DNA from: an uncultured Kiloniellales bacterium
GTDB lineage: Bacteria > Pseudomonadota > Alphaproteobacteria > Kiloniellales > JAKSDN01
Assembly (NCBI GenBank): GCA_947258885.1
Contig: CAMYKD010000036.1
Location: 1-50,179 of the forward strand
Reading direction: 5' to 3'
DNA length: 50,179 bases
Positions 16,704-23,837 of the stretch are shown here, one piece after another. Made by a program: the position numbers and the translations under genes. Below the pieces are notes generated by a model, which was not told the DNA's origin, searched no databases, and worked only from the letters and a program-made list of their open reading frames with translations. How positions within the stretch are numbered: the stretch's first letter is position 1; every line of letters begins with the position of its first letter.

Positions 16704-17036
16704 TCAGATGCAGCCGGTCGGCTTGGGCAGTCCCGCGATCTTGCAGGCCTGCTTCGCGGGACCGTAGGGAAACAGCTCGTAGAGATACTTGCTGTTGCCC
16801 TTGTCCGGCCCGAGCGACTTCTTGATCGCCTTGATCAGGACGCGGACGGCGGGCGCGATCTGGTATTCCTCGTAGTAGTTGCGCAGGAAGTTGACCACCT
16901 CCCAGTGGTCGTCCGACATCTCGATGTTCTCGTCCTTCGCGAGGGCCTCAGCCAGCTCGGGAGACCAGAGGCTGATGTCCTGGATGTAGCCTTCCTCGTC
17001 GGTTTCCACCGTCGTACCGTTGAATTGAAACGCCAT
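16704..17036 (-). CDS. dsrC: DsrC, sulfur-carrier protein with two redox cysteines
   Basis: 110 residues. The C-terminal arm AKQACKIAGLPKPTGCI holds Cys98 and the penultimate Cys109, the pair that carries the sulfur atom as a DsrC trisulfide between DsrAB and DsrMK. The presence of both cysteines separates true DsrC from TusE and RspA. The body has WEVVNFLRNYYEEYQIAPAVR, highly conserved in the family. In sulfur oxidisers DsrC receives sulfane sulfur from DsrEFH and is the substrate of DsrAB. A strong AGGAGG stands 8 bases before the ATG, in line with the high expression usual for DsrC. Confidence 0.97.
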   Translation of the reverse strand: MAFQFNGTTVETDEEGYIQDISLWSPELAEALAKDENIEMSDDHWEVVNFLRNYYEEYQIAPAVRVLIKAIKKSLGPDKGNSKYLYELFPYGPAKQACKIAGLPKPTGCI

Positions 17037-17079
17037 AGATGCTTCCTCCTGTTAAAACCCGTCCAATCACCAGTTTTCA

Positions 17080-17382
17080 TCAGAGCCACGCATTCGAGGC
17101 CTCGTGTTCGACCACCAGGTCGACGAACCCGCCATAGTCGACCACCTGAACGCCCCCAATCAGCGGCGATTCGCTCAAACCCCGCGCTGCGATATCGGGC
17201 CCCAACACGTAGAACGAGAGGTCGTCCATGCGATCGGCGATCTCGTCGGAAACGGCCGTTCCCGAGAGCGCGGCGTAGACGCCATCCTCCATTAGCAGGA
17301 CCGCGCTGCCCTTTTGCGCCAGCCGCAGGCAGCTCCGCAGCGTGTTTCTTTCGAACGGCGACTTGTTGACCGTATGCAGCAT
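17080..17382 (-). CDS. dsrH: DsrH, subunit of the DsrEFH sulfurtransferase
   Basis: 100 residues from the ATG at 17382, which has AGAAGG six bases upstream. In-frame TTG and GTG codons just 5' are alternatives, but the TTG would have no spacing from the ribosome site. The sequence LHTVNKSPFERNTLRSCLRLAQKG matches DsrH in its conserved opening and keeps the single family Cys (Cys18 here, Cys20 in the longer form). It ends in a conserved AWL. DsrEFH is an alpha2-beta2-gamma2 cytoplasmic complex that relays sulfur to DsrC. Confidence 0.93.
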   Translation of the reverse strand: MLHTVNKSPFERNTLRSCLRLAQKGSAVLLMEDGVYAALSGTAVSDEIADRMDDLSFYVLGPDIAARGLSESPLIGGVQVVDYGGFVDLVVEHEASNAWL

Positions 17383-17395
17383 CACCAACCTTCTC

Positions 17396-17785
17396 TCAAC
17401 AGCTCAGCACCACGTCCTGCTGCGCCATGATCTCGCGCAGATCTTCGGTGCTCACGACTTCCACGGGCACGACGAGCTCCTCCGCCGTCAGACCCCGGGC
17501 CTCGAGCGACTCCTTTTCGACGTAGAGCTTCTCGACGTCGTAATCGTCCAGCGCCCGGAACGTGGGCGAGAAGTTCTTCATGCCGATCTCCTTGGTGTCC
17601 TGCCCCTTCTTGAGCTGATAGACACCGTCGTCCACGAACACCACGCTGACGTCCTGGTCGAACGCCGCGGCGATCAGCACCGTCTCCAGGTTCTCGAGCG
17701 CGTAGATCGTGCCGTAGGGCGCCTTGCGGTTGACGTACATGAAGCGTTTGACGACCTCGCCTTCGTATCCCATCTCGTCGGACAT
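17396..17785 (-). CDS. dsrF: DsrF, subunit of the DsrEFH sulfurtransferase
   Basis: 129 residues of the DsrE/F/H fold. FMYVNRKAPYGTIYALENLETVLIAAAF and VVFVDDGVYQLKKGQDT are DsrF signatures. DsrF is the structural partner of DsrE; the sulfur-accepting cysteine of the complex is in DsrE. GGAGG lies 9 bases before the ATG. The gene is 15 bases after dsrE and 13 before dsrH, forming one translational block. Confidence 0.94.
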   Translation of the reverse strand: MSDEMGYEGEVVKRFMYVNRKAPYGTIYALENLETVLIAAAFDQDVSVVFVDDGVYQLKKGQDTKEIGMKNFSPTFRALDDYDVEKLYVEKESLEARGLTAEELVVPVEVVSTEDLREIMAQQDVVLSC

Positions 17786-17800
17786 GCCCCGGACCTCCGC

Positions 17801-18160
17801 TCAATCGCCGAACACGACCAGGCGGTCCGCCTGAATCCCGGCTTCCACCAGCTGGCCCAGGCCCGAGATACGGAACCCGGCGGCCAGCAACTCGTCCTTG
17901 ATGCCCCGGCGCAGGGCGGCCGCGACGCAGACGACGAGGTCCAGGTCGTGCTCCCGGCCGAGCTCGGACCAGAGCTTGACGAGGTTCCTGTCGTCGGACT
18001 GCGGCTCGGAGAGCTTGTTCGAGTTGTTGACCCCGTCGTGGTAGAAGAACACCCGCCAGACCTCGTGGCCCTTGGCCAGCGCCGCTTCGGCGAAGCGGTA
18101 GGCCGAGTCCGAGGCCTGATGGGTAAAGGGCCCCTCGTTCACCAAGATCCCAAACTTCAT
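17801..18160 (-). CDS. dsrE: DsrE, sulfur-accepting subunit of DsrEFH
   Basis: 119 residues. The sulfur-binding cysteine is Cys78 in LDLVVCVAAALRRGI, the same position as in Allochromatium vinosum DsrE. Its presence, together with dsrH and dsrF, marks a sulfur-oxidiser type Dsr system. The opening MKFGILVNEGPFTHQASDSAYRFAEAAL is typical. I chose the ATG at 18160, with AGGAG upstream; the open frame continues into dsrB and is not conserved there. Confidence 0.95.
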   Translation of the reverse strand: MKFGILVNEGPFTHQASDSAYRFAEAALAKGHEVWRVFFYHDGVNNSNKLSEPQSDDRNLVKLWSELGREHDLDLVVCVAAALRRGIKDELLAAGFRISGLGQLVEAGIQADRLVVFGD

Positions 18161-18206
18161 TCGATGCTCTCCTGCTCGATCTCCGGTTCGCGGGCGGCTC
18201 GTCGCC

Positions 18207-19286
18207 TCAGAAGTAGACGTGCGTCGAGGTGTTGAGGGTCCTGCGGGCGCCGCGCCAGTCATCGATATGATGCTTGGTGAAGGGAAGCTCGGTCAGCTCG
18301 AAGAAGCGGGGCCAGCCGATCCTTTCGATCCATTCGCCCATGCGCTCCCAGTGGCGGGCGTTCTTCTTGTAGGCGTAGAGGATGGTCGTCACGACCTCGG
18401 TCACCTCGGGCCAGCGGGGCGGATTGTTGGGCAGGCCCGCGACCACCAGCTTGTGGAACGTCGGCTTGCTGCGCGCGTTGGAGTGCTTGCCGCCCACCCA
18501 GACCGCCAGCTTGGTCGACTCCGGCCCGTTGATCTGCATCGGCGGGCAGGGCGGATAGCAAGCCCCGCAGCAGACGCACTTCTTTTCATCAATCTCCAGC
18601 GACGGCTTGCCGTTGACCATGGCCGGGCGAATGGCCGCCACCGGGCAGCGGGCGATGACCGCCGGCCGTTCGCAGACGTTGCCGACCAGGTCGTGATCGA
18701 TCTTCGGCGGCTTCGTGTACTGGACGTTGATGGCGATGTCGCCCTGGCCGCCGCAGTTGATCTGGCAGCACGACGTGGTTATGCGAACCCGGTTCGGCAT
18801 CTTCTCCTGGATGAACTCCTTGTAGAGCTCGTCCATCAGCGACTTGACCACGCCGGAGGCGTCCGTACCCGGGATGTCGCAGTGGAGCCACCCTTGGGTG
18901 TGCGAGATCATCGAGACCGAGGCGCCGGTGCCGCCGACGGGGAACCCTTCGTCCTGCAGCTTCTCGATCAACGGTGCCACCTGGGCTTCCGAGCTAACCA
19001 TGAACTCGGCGTTGCTGCGGGTCGTGAACCGCATGTGACCCTCGGCATACTCGTCGGCGATGTCGCACAGCTTACGGATTGTGTGGAGGTCCATCTGGCG
19101 CTGAGTTCCGGCCCGCACGGTCCAGACCTCGTCGCCGTCATGGGCGACGTGATGGAGCACGCCCGGTCGCAGCCGGTCGTGCCATTTCCATTGGCCATAG
19201 TTCTTCTTCAAGAGGGGGTGCATGTACGGGAAGGGATCCATCACCCCGGATTCGACTGGCCGACGCAGTTCTGTCGCCTCGCTCAT
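18207..19286 (-). CDS. dsrB: DsrB, beta subunit of reverse dissimilatory sulfite reductase
   Basis: 359 residues. The siroheme-domain cysteines are seen in TTSCCQINCGGQG and the inserted ferredoxin has CVCCGACYPPCPPM. The N-terminal half carries VMDPFPYMHPLLKKNYGQWKWH, a standard DsrB block. With DsrA it forms the alpha2-beta2 enzyme that here should work in the oxidative direction, turning DsrC-bound sulfur into sulfite with release of electrons to DsrL. GGAGAG lies before the ATG at 19286. The upstream open frame, up to 19382, overlaps the dsrA end and is not real. Confidence 0.97.
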   Translation of the reverse strand: MSEATELRRPVESGVMDPFPYMHPLLKKNYGQWKWHDRLRPGVLHHVAHDGDEVWTVRAGTQRQMDLHTIRKLCDIADEYAEGHMRFTTRSNAEFMVSSEAQVAPLIEKLQDEGFPVGGTGASVSMISHTQGWLHCDIPGTDASGVVKSLMDELYKEFIQEKMPNRVRITTSCCQINCGGQGDIAINVQYTKPPKIDHDLVGNVCERPAVIARCPVAAIRPAMVNGKPSLEIDEKKCVCCGACYPPCPPMQINGPESTKLAVWVGGKHSNARSKPTFHKLVVAGLPNNPPRWPEVTEVVTTILYAYKKNARHWERMGEWIERIGWPRFFELTELPFTKHHIDDWRGARRTLNTSTHVYF

Positions 19287-19330
19287 GTTTCTCTCCATGA
19301 TCCTATCGACATCATGTTCTCTGCAGGCGC

Positions 19331-20599
19331 CTACTCGGCAGCTGCGCTCGCACCGGCGGCCTCGGCCTTGCGCTTCCGCCACTTCTCCACTTCCTCATCC
19401 CAGTCGTCCATGCGCTTGTAGGAGCTGGTGCGGGGGTGGTTCACCATGTTCGGATCGACCTCCACGTCGATGCCTTCGAGGAAGTTGGCCAGACCGATCC
19501 GGTCGATCATCTCGCCGATCCGCTCGTGCTCGAGCGCGTTCTCGGCGAAGAAATCGATCACGGTCTCGCAGAAGTCCTTGAGCTTCTCGAAGTCCTCTTC
19601 GCTCTCGAGCTTCATGAACGGCACGATGACCGAGCCGAGGAAGTCGCCCACTTTGAGCGATCGCTTGCCGCCGATCAGGATCATCGCGCCGCGGTCCTTG
19701 CCCGGCGACAGCGCCTTGGTCATGACGTTGATGCAATGCATGCACCGAACGCAGCTCTTGTTGTCGATCTCCAGGGTGTCGTCGTCGTTGAGGCTGAGCG
19801 CCCGGGTCGGACAGTGCGTGATCACGACATCGATCATGTACTTGCGGCCGACCTTGGCGACGTAGTTCTGCACCTCCTGCTGATCCACCTGGATATCGTC
19901 GCGCCAGGTGCCGATGACGGCGAAGTCGGCCCGATGGATCGCGTTGACGCAGTCGTTCGGGCAGCCGGAGAACTTGAACTTGAACTTGTAGGGCAACGCC
20001 GGGCGGTGCATCTCGTCGAGGAAGCCGTTGATGATGGTGCGATGCGTCCGAACCTCGTCGTAGCAGGACTGTTCGCAGCGGGCATGGCCGACGCAGTTCA
20101 TCGAAGTGCGCAGCGCCGGCCCGGCGCCGCCCAGATCGAAGCCGATCTCGTTCAGCTCGTCGAAGGCCTTCTGCACGTTCTCTGTCGAGCAGCCCTGCAG
20201 CATGATGTCGCCGCTCTGGCCGTGCAGGGCGATCAGGCCCGAGCCGTGCTTCTCCCAGATGTCGCACATCTTGCGCAGGAGATCGGTCGTGTAGTGCATG
20301 CCCGCCGGCGGGATGATCCGCAAGGTATGGAACTCCGAGGACTCCGGGAACTTGTCGGGCACCTCCGAAAAGCGGGGAATGACGCCGCCGCCATAGCCGT
20401 AGACGCCGACGGCGCCGCCCTTCCAGTACCCCATCTTGGTCTCGTAGGAGTGCTCGAGCTGGCCCAGCAGGTCCTTCATCATGCCGGCGTAGGGCTTGTC
20501 CTCATCGCTCGCGAGGCGTTTGAGGCCATTTAAGAAGCTGGGCCAAGGGCCCTCCTTCAGCTGGTCGAGCAAAGGTGTGTCGTGCGGCTTTTTTGACAT
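19331..20599 (-). CDS. dsrA: DsrA, alpha subunit of reverse dissimilatory sulfite reductase
   Basis: 422 residues. The siroheme/[4Fe-4S] site is formed by CVGHARCEQSC and SGCPNDC, and an inserted ferredoxin domain has CVRCMHCINVM. The order of genes (dsrABEFHCMKLJOPN) and the presence of dsrEFH and dsrL show the oxidative type. DsrAB sits in the cytoplasm and oxidises sulfane sulfur on DsrC to sulfite. It is the first gene of the cluster. An AGGGGG ribosome site is followed by five bases and the ATG at 20599. The promoter should lie in 20600-20830, where an FNR/FixK-like box and a palindrome are found. Confidence 0.97.
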   Translation of the reverse strand: MSKKPHDTPLLDQLKEGPWPSFLNGLKRLASDEDKPYAGMMKDLLGQLEHSYETKMGYWKGGAVGVYGYGGGVIPRFSEVPDKFPESSEFHTLRIIPPAGMHYTTDLLRKMCDIWEKHGSGLIALHGQSGDIMLQGCSTENVQKAFDELNEIGFDLGGAGPALRTSMNCVGHARCEQSCYDEVRTHRTIINGFLDEMHRPALPYKFKFKFSGCPNDCVNAIHRADFAVIGTWRDDIQVDQQEVQNYVAKVGRKYMIDVVITHCPTRALSLNDDDTLEIDNKSCVRCMHCINVMTKALSPGKDRGAMILIGGKRSLKVGDFLGSVIVPFMKLESEEDFEKLKDFCETVIDFFAENALEHERIGEMIDRIGLANFLEGIDVEVDPNMVNHPRTSSYKRMDDWDEEVEKWRKRKAEAAGASAAAE

Positions 20600-20745
20600 G
20601 CTATCCCCCTAGACGATCGAAGAATTCCGCCCGCAATTCCTGCGATTTTTTCGGCCGATGTCATCACGGCCAGGACCCGGCGCCTGTCGGCAATGGCCTC
20701 TCGAAACTCCTTTCAGGCACCCAACCAATCTTATATTCATAAACC

Positions 20746-20757
20746 ATGATATATCAT
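20746..20757. promoter_or_regulatory. 12-bp perfect palindrome upstream of dsrA
   Basis: ATGATATATCAT is a perfect palindrome in an AT-rich patch 147 bases upstream of the dsrA start and about 164 upstream of the divergent dioxygenase gene. It could be an operator for a local repressor. No regulator gene for it is recognised nearby. Confidence 0.35.
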
Positions 20758-20818
20758 TTCGTGCATGCAATGCCAGAAAAATCCACACGAACCTTACGGA
20801 CACTCTTTTCCGCGGCCA

Positions 20819-20832
20819 TTGACTTACATCAA
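20819..20832. promoter_or_regulatory. FNR/FixK-type box in the dsrA / dioxygenase intergenic region
   Basis: TTGACTTACATCAA has the invariant TTGA-N6-TCAA core of FNR/FixK sites; on the minus strand it reads TTGAT-GTAA-GTCAA. It lies about 220 bp upstream of dsrA and 89 bp upstream of the plus-strand dioxygenase gene, so either or both could be regulated. It suggests oxygen control of the sulfur cluster. Confidence 0.5.
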
Positions 20833-20920
20833 TTCGCTTTCGTCGGGGGCGAGAGACACCGGCTGCATCCACCATCGGCACGTATCCACGCCGTGCCGAG
20901 AGTATGGTAGCTTCGCGCCG

Positions 20921-21886
20921 ATGACCCGTCGTAAGCCGAAGACCGAGACCTACCGCAGTCGGAAACGTACAATGGGCGACCCGTTCGATCTATGCGATGA
21001 CGCGGCCTACCGCCGCTGGCGCGAGCAAAAGCTGGCCGGCCGCCCGGTCCGCGCGGCCGACCTTACCGTCGAGATCGCGCGCCTCGACGCGGTGGGCGCG
21101 CGGGAACGCGGCGCGATCCTGGACCGCTGCCGGCGGGCCAATATGGCGATTTACGCCTGCCGCGACGGCGGCGCGGCAGACCCGGCGGCGGACCCGGCGG
21201 TGATCCGGGCCTTTGCGGAAGGGTTCGGGCTGCGGCGCATCGACCGGCACCTCTGCGCGGACGAGAGCGGGGTCAGCGAGCTGGCGGTGGCCGAGACGGG
21301 CCGGCGGCGCGGCTATGTCCCCTACAGCGATCGCGGGCTGAGCTGGCATACCGACGGCTATTACAACGAGGCATCGGCGATGATCCGCGCCGTGCTGCTC
21401 CATTGCCGGGAGGCCGCGGAGACCGGCGGCGAAAACGGCTTGCTCGATCACGAAATCGCGTATATCCGCCTGCGCGACCAGAATCCGGACTACATCGAGG
21501 CGCTCATGCACCCGGAGGTAATGACCATCCCCGCCAACCGGGAGGGCGGCACGGAGATCCGGCCGGCGCGTCCCGGGCCGGTCTTCTCGGTCGATCCGGC
21601 GACGGGCGCCCTCCACATGCGCTACTCCGCGCGCGCGCGCAACATCGTCTGGCGGGACGACCCGGCGACCCGCGCGGCCGTCGCCTGCCTGAACGAACTC
21701 CTGGCCGATCCGGACGGCCCGGCCGTCCGCTGCCGCCTCTCGCCCGGCCAGGGGATCATCGCCAACAACGTGCTGCACAACCGAACCGCATTCCAGGACG
21801 GTCCAGCGCATCGACGCCTCGTCTATCGGATGCGCTTTCTCGACCGGATCGCGGAAACGGATGCGGTCGGCGCACCGCAAAGCTAG
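20921..21886 (+). CDS. TauD/TfdA-family Fe(II)/2-oxoglutarate dioxygenase-like protein
   Basis: 321 residues. The metal-binding triad of the family is visible: His143 and Asp145 in LSWHTDGYYN, and His286 in NNVLHNRTAF. A basic cluster (HRRLVYRMRF) follows where 2-oxoglutarate is bound. The first 100 residues are family-like but low in motifs. The substrate cannot be read from sequence. The gene opens a plus-strand operon with two small unknown genes and cysG, divergent from dsrA, so a Dsr-linked role is likely, not taurine use. The ATG at 20921 is one choice; another in frame at 20972 (MGDPFDLCDD) has GGAAA upstream and may be the true start. Confidence 0.72.
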   Translation: MTRRKPKTETYRSRKRTMGDPFDLCDDAAYRRWREQKLAGRPVRAADLTVEIARLDAVGARERGAILDRCRRANMAIYACRDGGAADPAADPAVIRAFAEGFGLRRIDRHLCADESGVSELAVAETGRRRGYVPYSDRGLSWHTDGYYNEASAMIRAVLLHCREAAETGGENGLLDHEIAYIRLRDQNPDYIEALMHPEVMTIPANREGGTEIRPARPGPVFSVDPATGALHMRYSARARNIVWRDDPATRAAVACLNELLADPDGPAVRCRLSPGQGIIANNVLHNRTAFQDGPAHRRLVYRMRFLDRIAETDAVGAPQS

Positions 21887-21898
21887 ACCGGAGGTCCC

Positions 21899-22090
21899 AT
21901 GTCGACCCTCAGCGAGCTCATCATCCAGCACCCGGAGATCGAGTCCTTCCATCATCTCGTGGCCCTCGTCCGCCGGCGGGCCGAGGACGGGGAGGTCTTT
22001 CTCGAGTTCGACGTCAAGCCCGACTACGTGGATACGCCCCGTAACTGGCATTGGCTGCTGGAGGCCGCCTTCACTCGAGGCAACTCGTGA
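21899..22090 (+). CDS. Small acidic protein of unknown function in the dsr-divergent operon
   Basis: 63 residues, not recognised. It begins MSTLSELIIQHPEIESFHHL, is rich in Glu, Asp and His, and looks largely helical (LVALVRRRAEDGEVFLEFDV) with a Trp-rich end (NWHWLLEAAF). It has no signal peptide or cysteine. GGAGG lies five bases before the ATG. It is 12 bases after the dioxygenase gene, and its stop is shared with the GTG of the next gene (GTGA), so the two small proteins are probably made together and may be partners. Confidence 0.7.
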   Translation: MSTLSELIIQHPEIESFHHLVALVRRRAEDGEVFLEFDVKPDYVDTPRNWHWLLEAAFTRGNS

Positions 22091-22308
22091 CCGACGAGAC
22101 GGTCGCGCCCCTGGAGCGCTTCCAAGCCCCCTACGGCCGCGGGGTGGAGTTGCTCGAGGTCCGTTACGAAAGCGGCATGCGCCTGTTGCGCGTGCGTATT
22201 CGCGAGGGCAGGCGGTTCACGATCCTGGACCTGGACCCTTCGACCGCGGCTCGTTGGGGCGGTGCAATGACCGCCTGGGCCGAGCGGACCGACCCCGAGG
22301 GCCCGTGA
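22087..22308 (+). CDS. Small protein of unknown function, translationally coupled
   Basis: 73 residues from a GTG at 22087 that overlaps the previous stop by four bases. It is not recognised. The sequence looks like a small beta-rich domain (GVELLEVRYESGMRLLRVRIREGRRFTILD) followed by a helix (AARWGGAMTAWAE). It has no cysteine and no membrane segment, so it should be cytoplasmic. The gap of 73 bases to cysG contains no other gene. A role in DsrAB assembly, siroheme supply or oxygen response is only suggested by position. Confidence 0.65.
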   Translation: MTDETVAPLERFQAPYGRGVELLEVRYESGMRLLRVRIREGRRFTILDLDPSTAARWGGAMTAWAERTDPEGP

Positions 22309-22381
22309 CTCGTGACCCGGCCGCGTCGACCGGCGTGTCCCGCCCGCAGCGGGCCGCAAAACCCATTTCGAGAGCTCTGAC

Positions 22382-23791
22382 ATGGATTATCTGCCGATCT
22401 TCATGAACATAGCCGGGCGGCGCGCCCTGGTCACCGGCGGCGGCCTGCAAGCGGCGCGCAAGGTGGAGCTTCTGCTCCGCTCCCAAGGCGAGGTCGTGAT
22501 CGTGGCCTCGTCGCTCGACGACGATCTCGCGTTGCTGGCGGCGCAGGAAGGCGTCCAGCACCTCGAGGAACCGCTGACAGCGGAGGCGCTCGCCGGGTGC
22601 AGCCTCGCGATCGGCGCCTCGGACGACCTGGCCGTCAACGAGCACCTGCATGGCCTGGCCACGGCCGCGGGGATCCCGGTCAACATCGTCGACCGCCCCG
22701 AGTTGTGCAGCTTCATCATGCCCGCGGTGATCGACCGCTCGCCGCTCGTCGTGGCGATCTCGACCGGCGGCAACTCGCCGGCGCTGGCCCGGCTCCTGAA
22801 GGCGCGCTTCGAGACTTTGCTGCCCAGCGCCTATGGCCGGCTCGCGCGCTTCGCGGGCCGGTACCGGCAGCGGGTGAAACAGGGCCTGTCCGACACCACG
22901 CTGCGGCGGCGTTTCTGGGAGAACATTGTCAACGGGCCGGTGGCCGAACGCCTGCTCGCCGGTCAAGACGATGCCGCGGGCCTTCTCATGGAAGAGACCG
23001 TCGCCCGGGCCGAAACGGCCGGGGGCAAGCTGCCATTGGGTGAGGTCTACCTCGTCGGCGCCGGCCCGGGAGATCCGGACCTCCTCACCTTCCGCGCCCT
23101 GCGCCTGATGCAGCAGTCGGACGTCGTGCTCTACGATCGGCTGATCGGCGAGGCGGTCTTGAATCTGGTGCGCCGCGACGCGGAGCGCATCTATGTCGGC
23201 AAGATGCCCAAGGACCACACCCTGCCCCAGCCGGAGATCGCCGCGCTTCTGGTCAAGCTCGCCCGGCAAGGCAAGCGGGTCCTGCGGCTCAAGGGCGGCG
23301 ACCCGTTCATATTCGGGCGCGGCGGCGAAGAGATCGAGACGCTGGCCACCGAGGGCATCCCGTTCCAGGTCGTCCCCGGAATCACCTCGGCCAGCGGCTG
23401 CGCGGCCTATGCGGGAATCCCGCTGACCCATCGCGACCACGCCCAGGCCTGTGTGTTCGTGACCGGCCACGGCAAGGACGGCAGTCTGGATCTCAATTGG
23501 GACGCCCTGATCCAGCCGCGCCAGACCGTCGTCGTCTACATGGGGCTTTCCTCGCTCGCCGAGATCACCCAGGGGTTCGTCGACCACGGCGCCGCGCCGG
23601 CGACCCCGGCGGCCGTAGTCGACAGCGGCACGCGAAGCGGCCAGCGCGTCGCCGTCGGGACGCTCGAGTCCCTGGCGGATGAGGCGGCCCGGGCCAAGAT
23701 CAGCGGCCCGGCGCTGATTATCATCGGTAGCGTGGTGTCCCTGCACGACAGGCTTTCGTGGTTTACCGGCGCCGAGGCCTTGGCCGAATAG
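22382..23791 (+). CDS. cysG: CysG, siroheme synthase (uroporphyrinogen methyltransferase / precorrin-2 dehydrogenase / ferrochelatase)
   Basis: 469 residues with the trifunctional CysG layout. Residues 1 to about 210 are the dehydrogenase/chelatase half, with the NAD-binding loop LVTGGGLQAARKVELL and AIGASDDLAVNEHL. Residues about 215-465 are the SAM-dependent uroporphyrinogen III methyltransferase, with VGAGPGDPDLLT, DVVLYDRLIG, LKGGDPFIFGRGGEE and VVPGITSASG. It makes siroheme from uroporphyrinogen III in the cytoplasm. Siroheme, or its amide made with DsrN, is the catalytic cofactor of DsrAB, explaining its place beside dsrA. It is the last gene of the plus-strand operon. Confidence 0.93.
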   Translation: MDYLPIFMNIAGRRALVTGGGLQAARKVELLLRSQGEVVIVASSLDDDLALLAAQEGVQHLEEPLTAEALAGCSLAIGASDDLAVNEHLHGLATAAGIPVNIVDRPELCSFIMPAVIDRSPLVVAISTGGNSPALARLLKARFETLLPSAYGRLARFAGRYRQRVKQGLSDTTLRRRFWENIVNGPVAERLLAGQDDAAGLLMEETVARAETAGGKLPLGEVYLVGAGPGDPDLLTFRALRLMQQSDVVLYDRLIGEAVLNLVRRDAERIYVGKMPKDHTLPQPEIAALLVKLARQGKRVLRLKGGDPFIFGRGGEEIETLATEGIPFQVVPGITSASGCAAYAGIPLTHRDHAQACVFVTGHGKDGSLDLNWDALIQPRQTVVVYMGLSSLAEITQGFVDHGAAPATPAAVVDSGTRSGQRVAVGTLESLADEAARAKISGPALIIIGSVVSLHDRLSWFTGAEALAE

Positions 23792-23837
23792 CGTGGCCCG
23801 CCTGCGTGTGGAAGCGGCGCGATCAACCGGAGGAAAG

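Noticed and set aside
20921-21886. Calling the dioxygenase TauD (taurine dioxygenase)
   Set aside because: The metal triad fits the superfamily, but the neighbours are cysG and dsr and no taurine transporter is present. The specific name is not supported.
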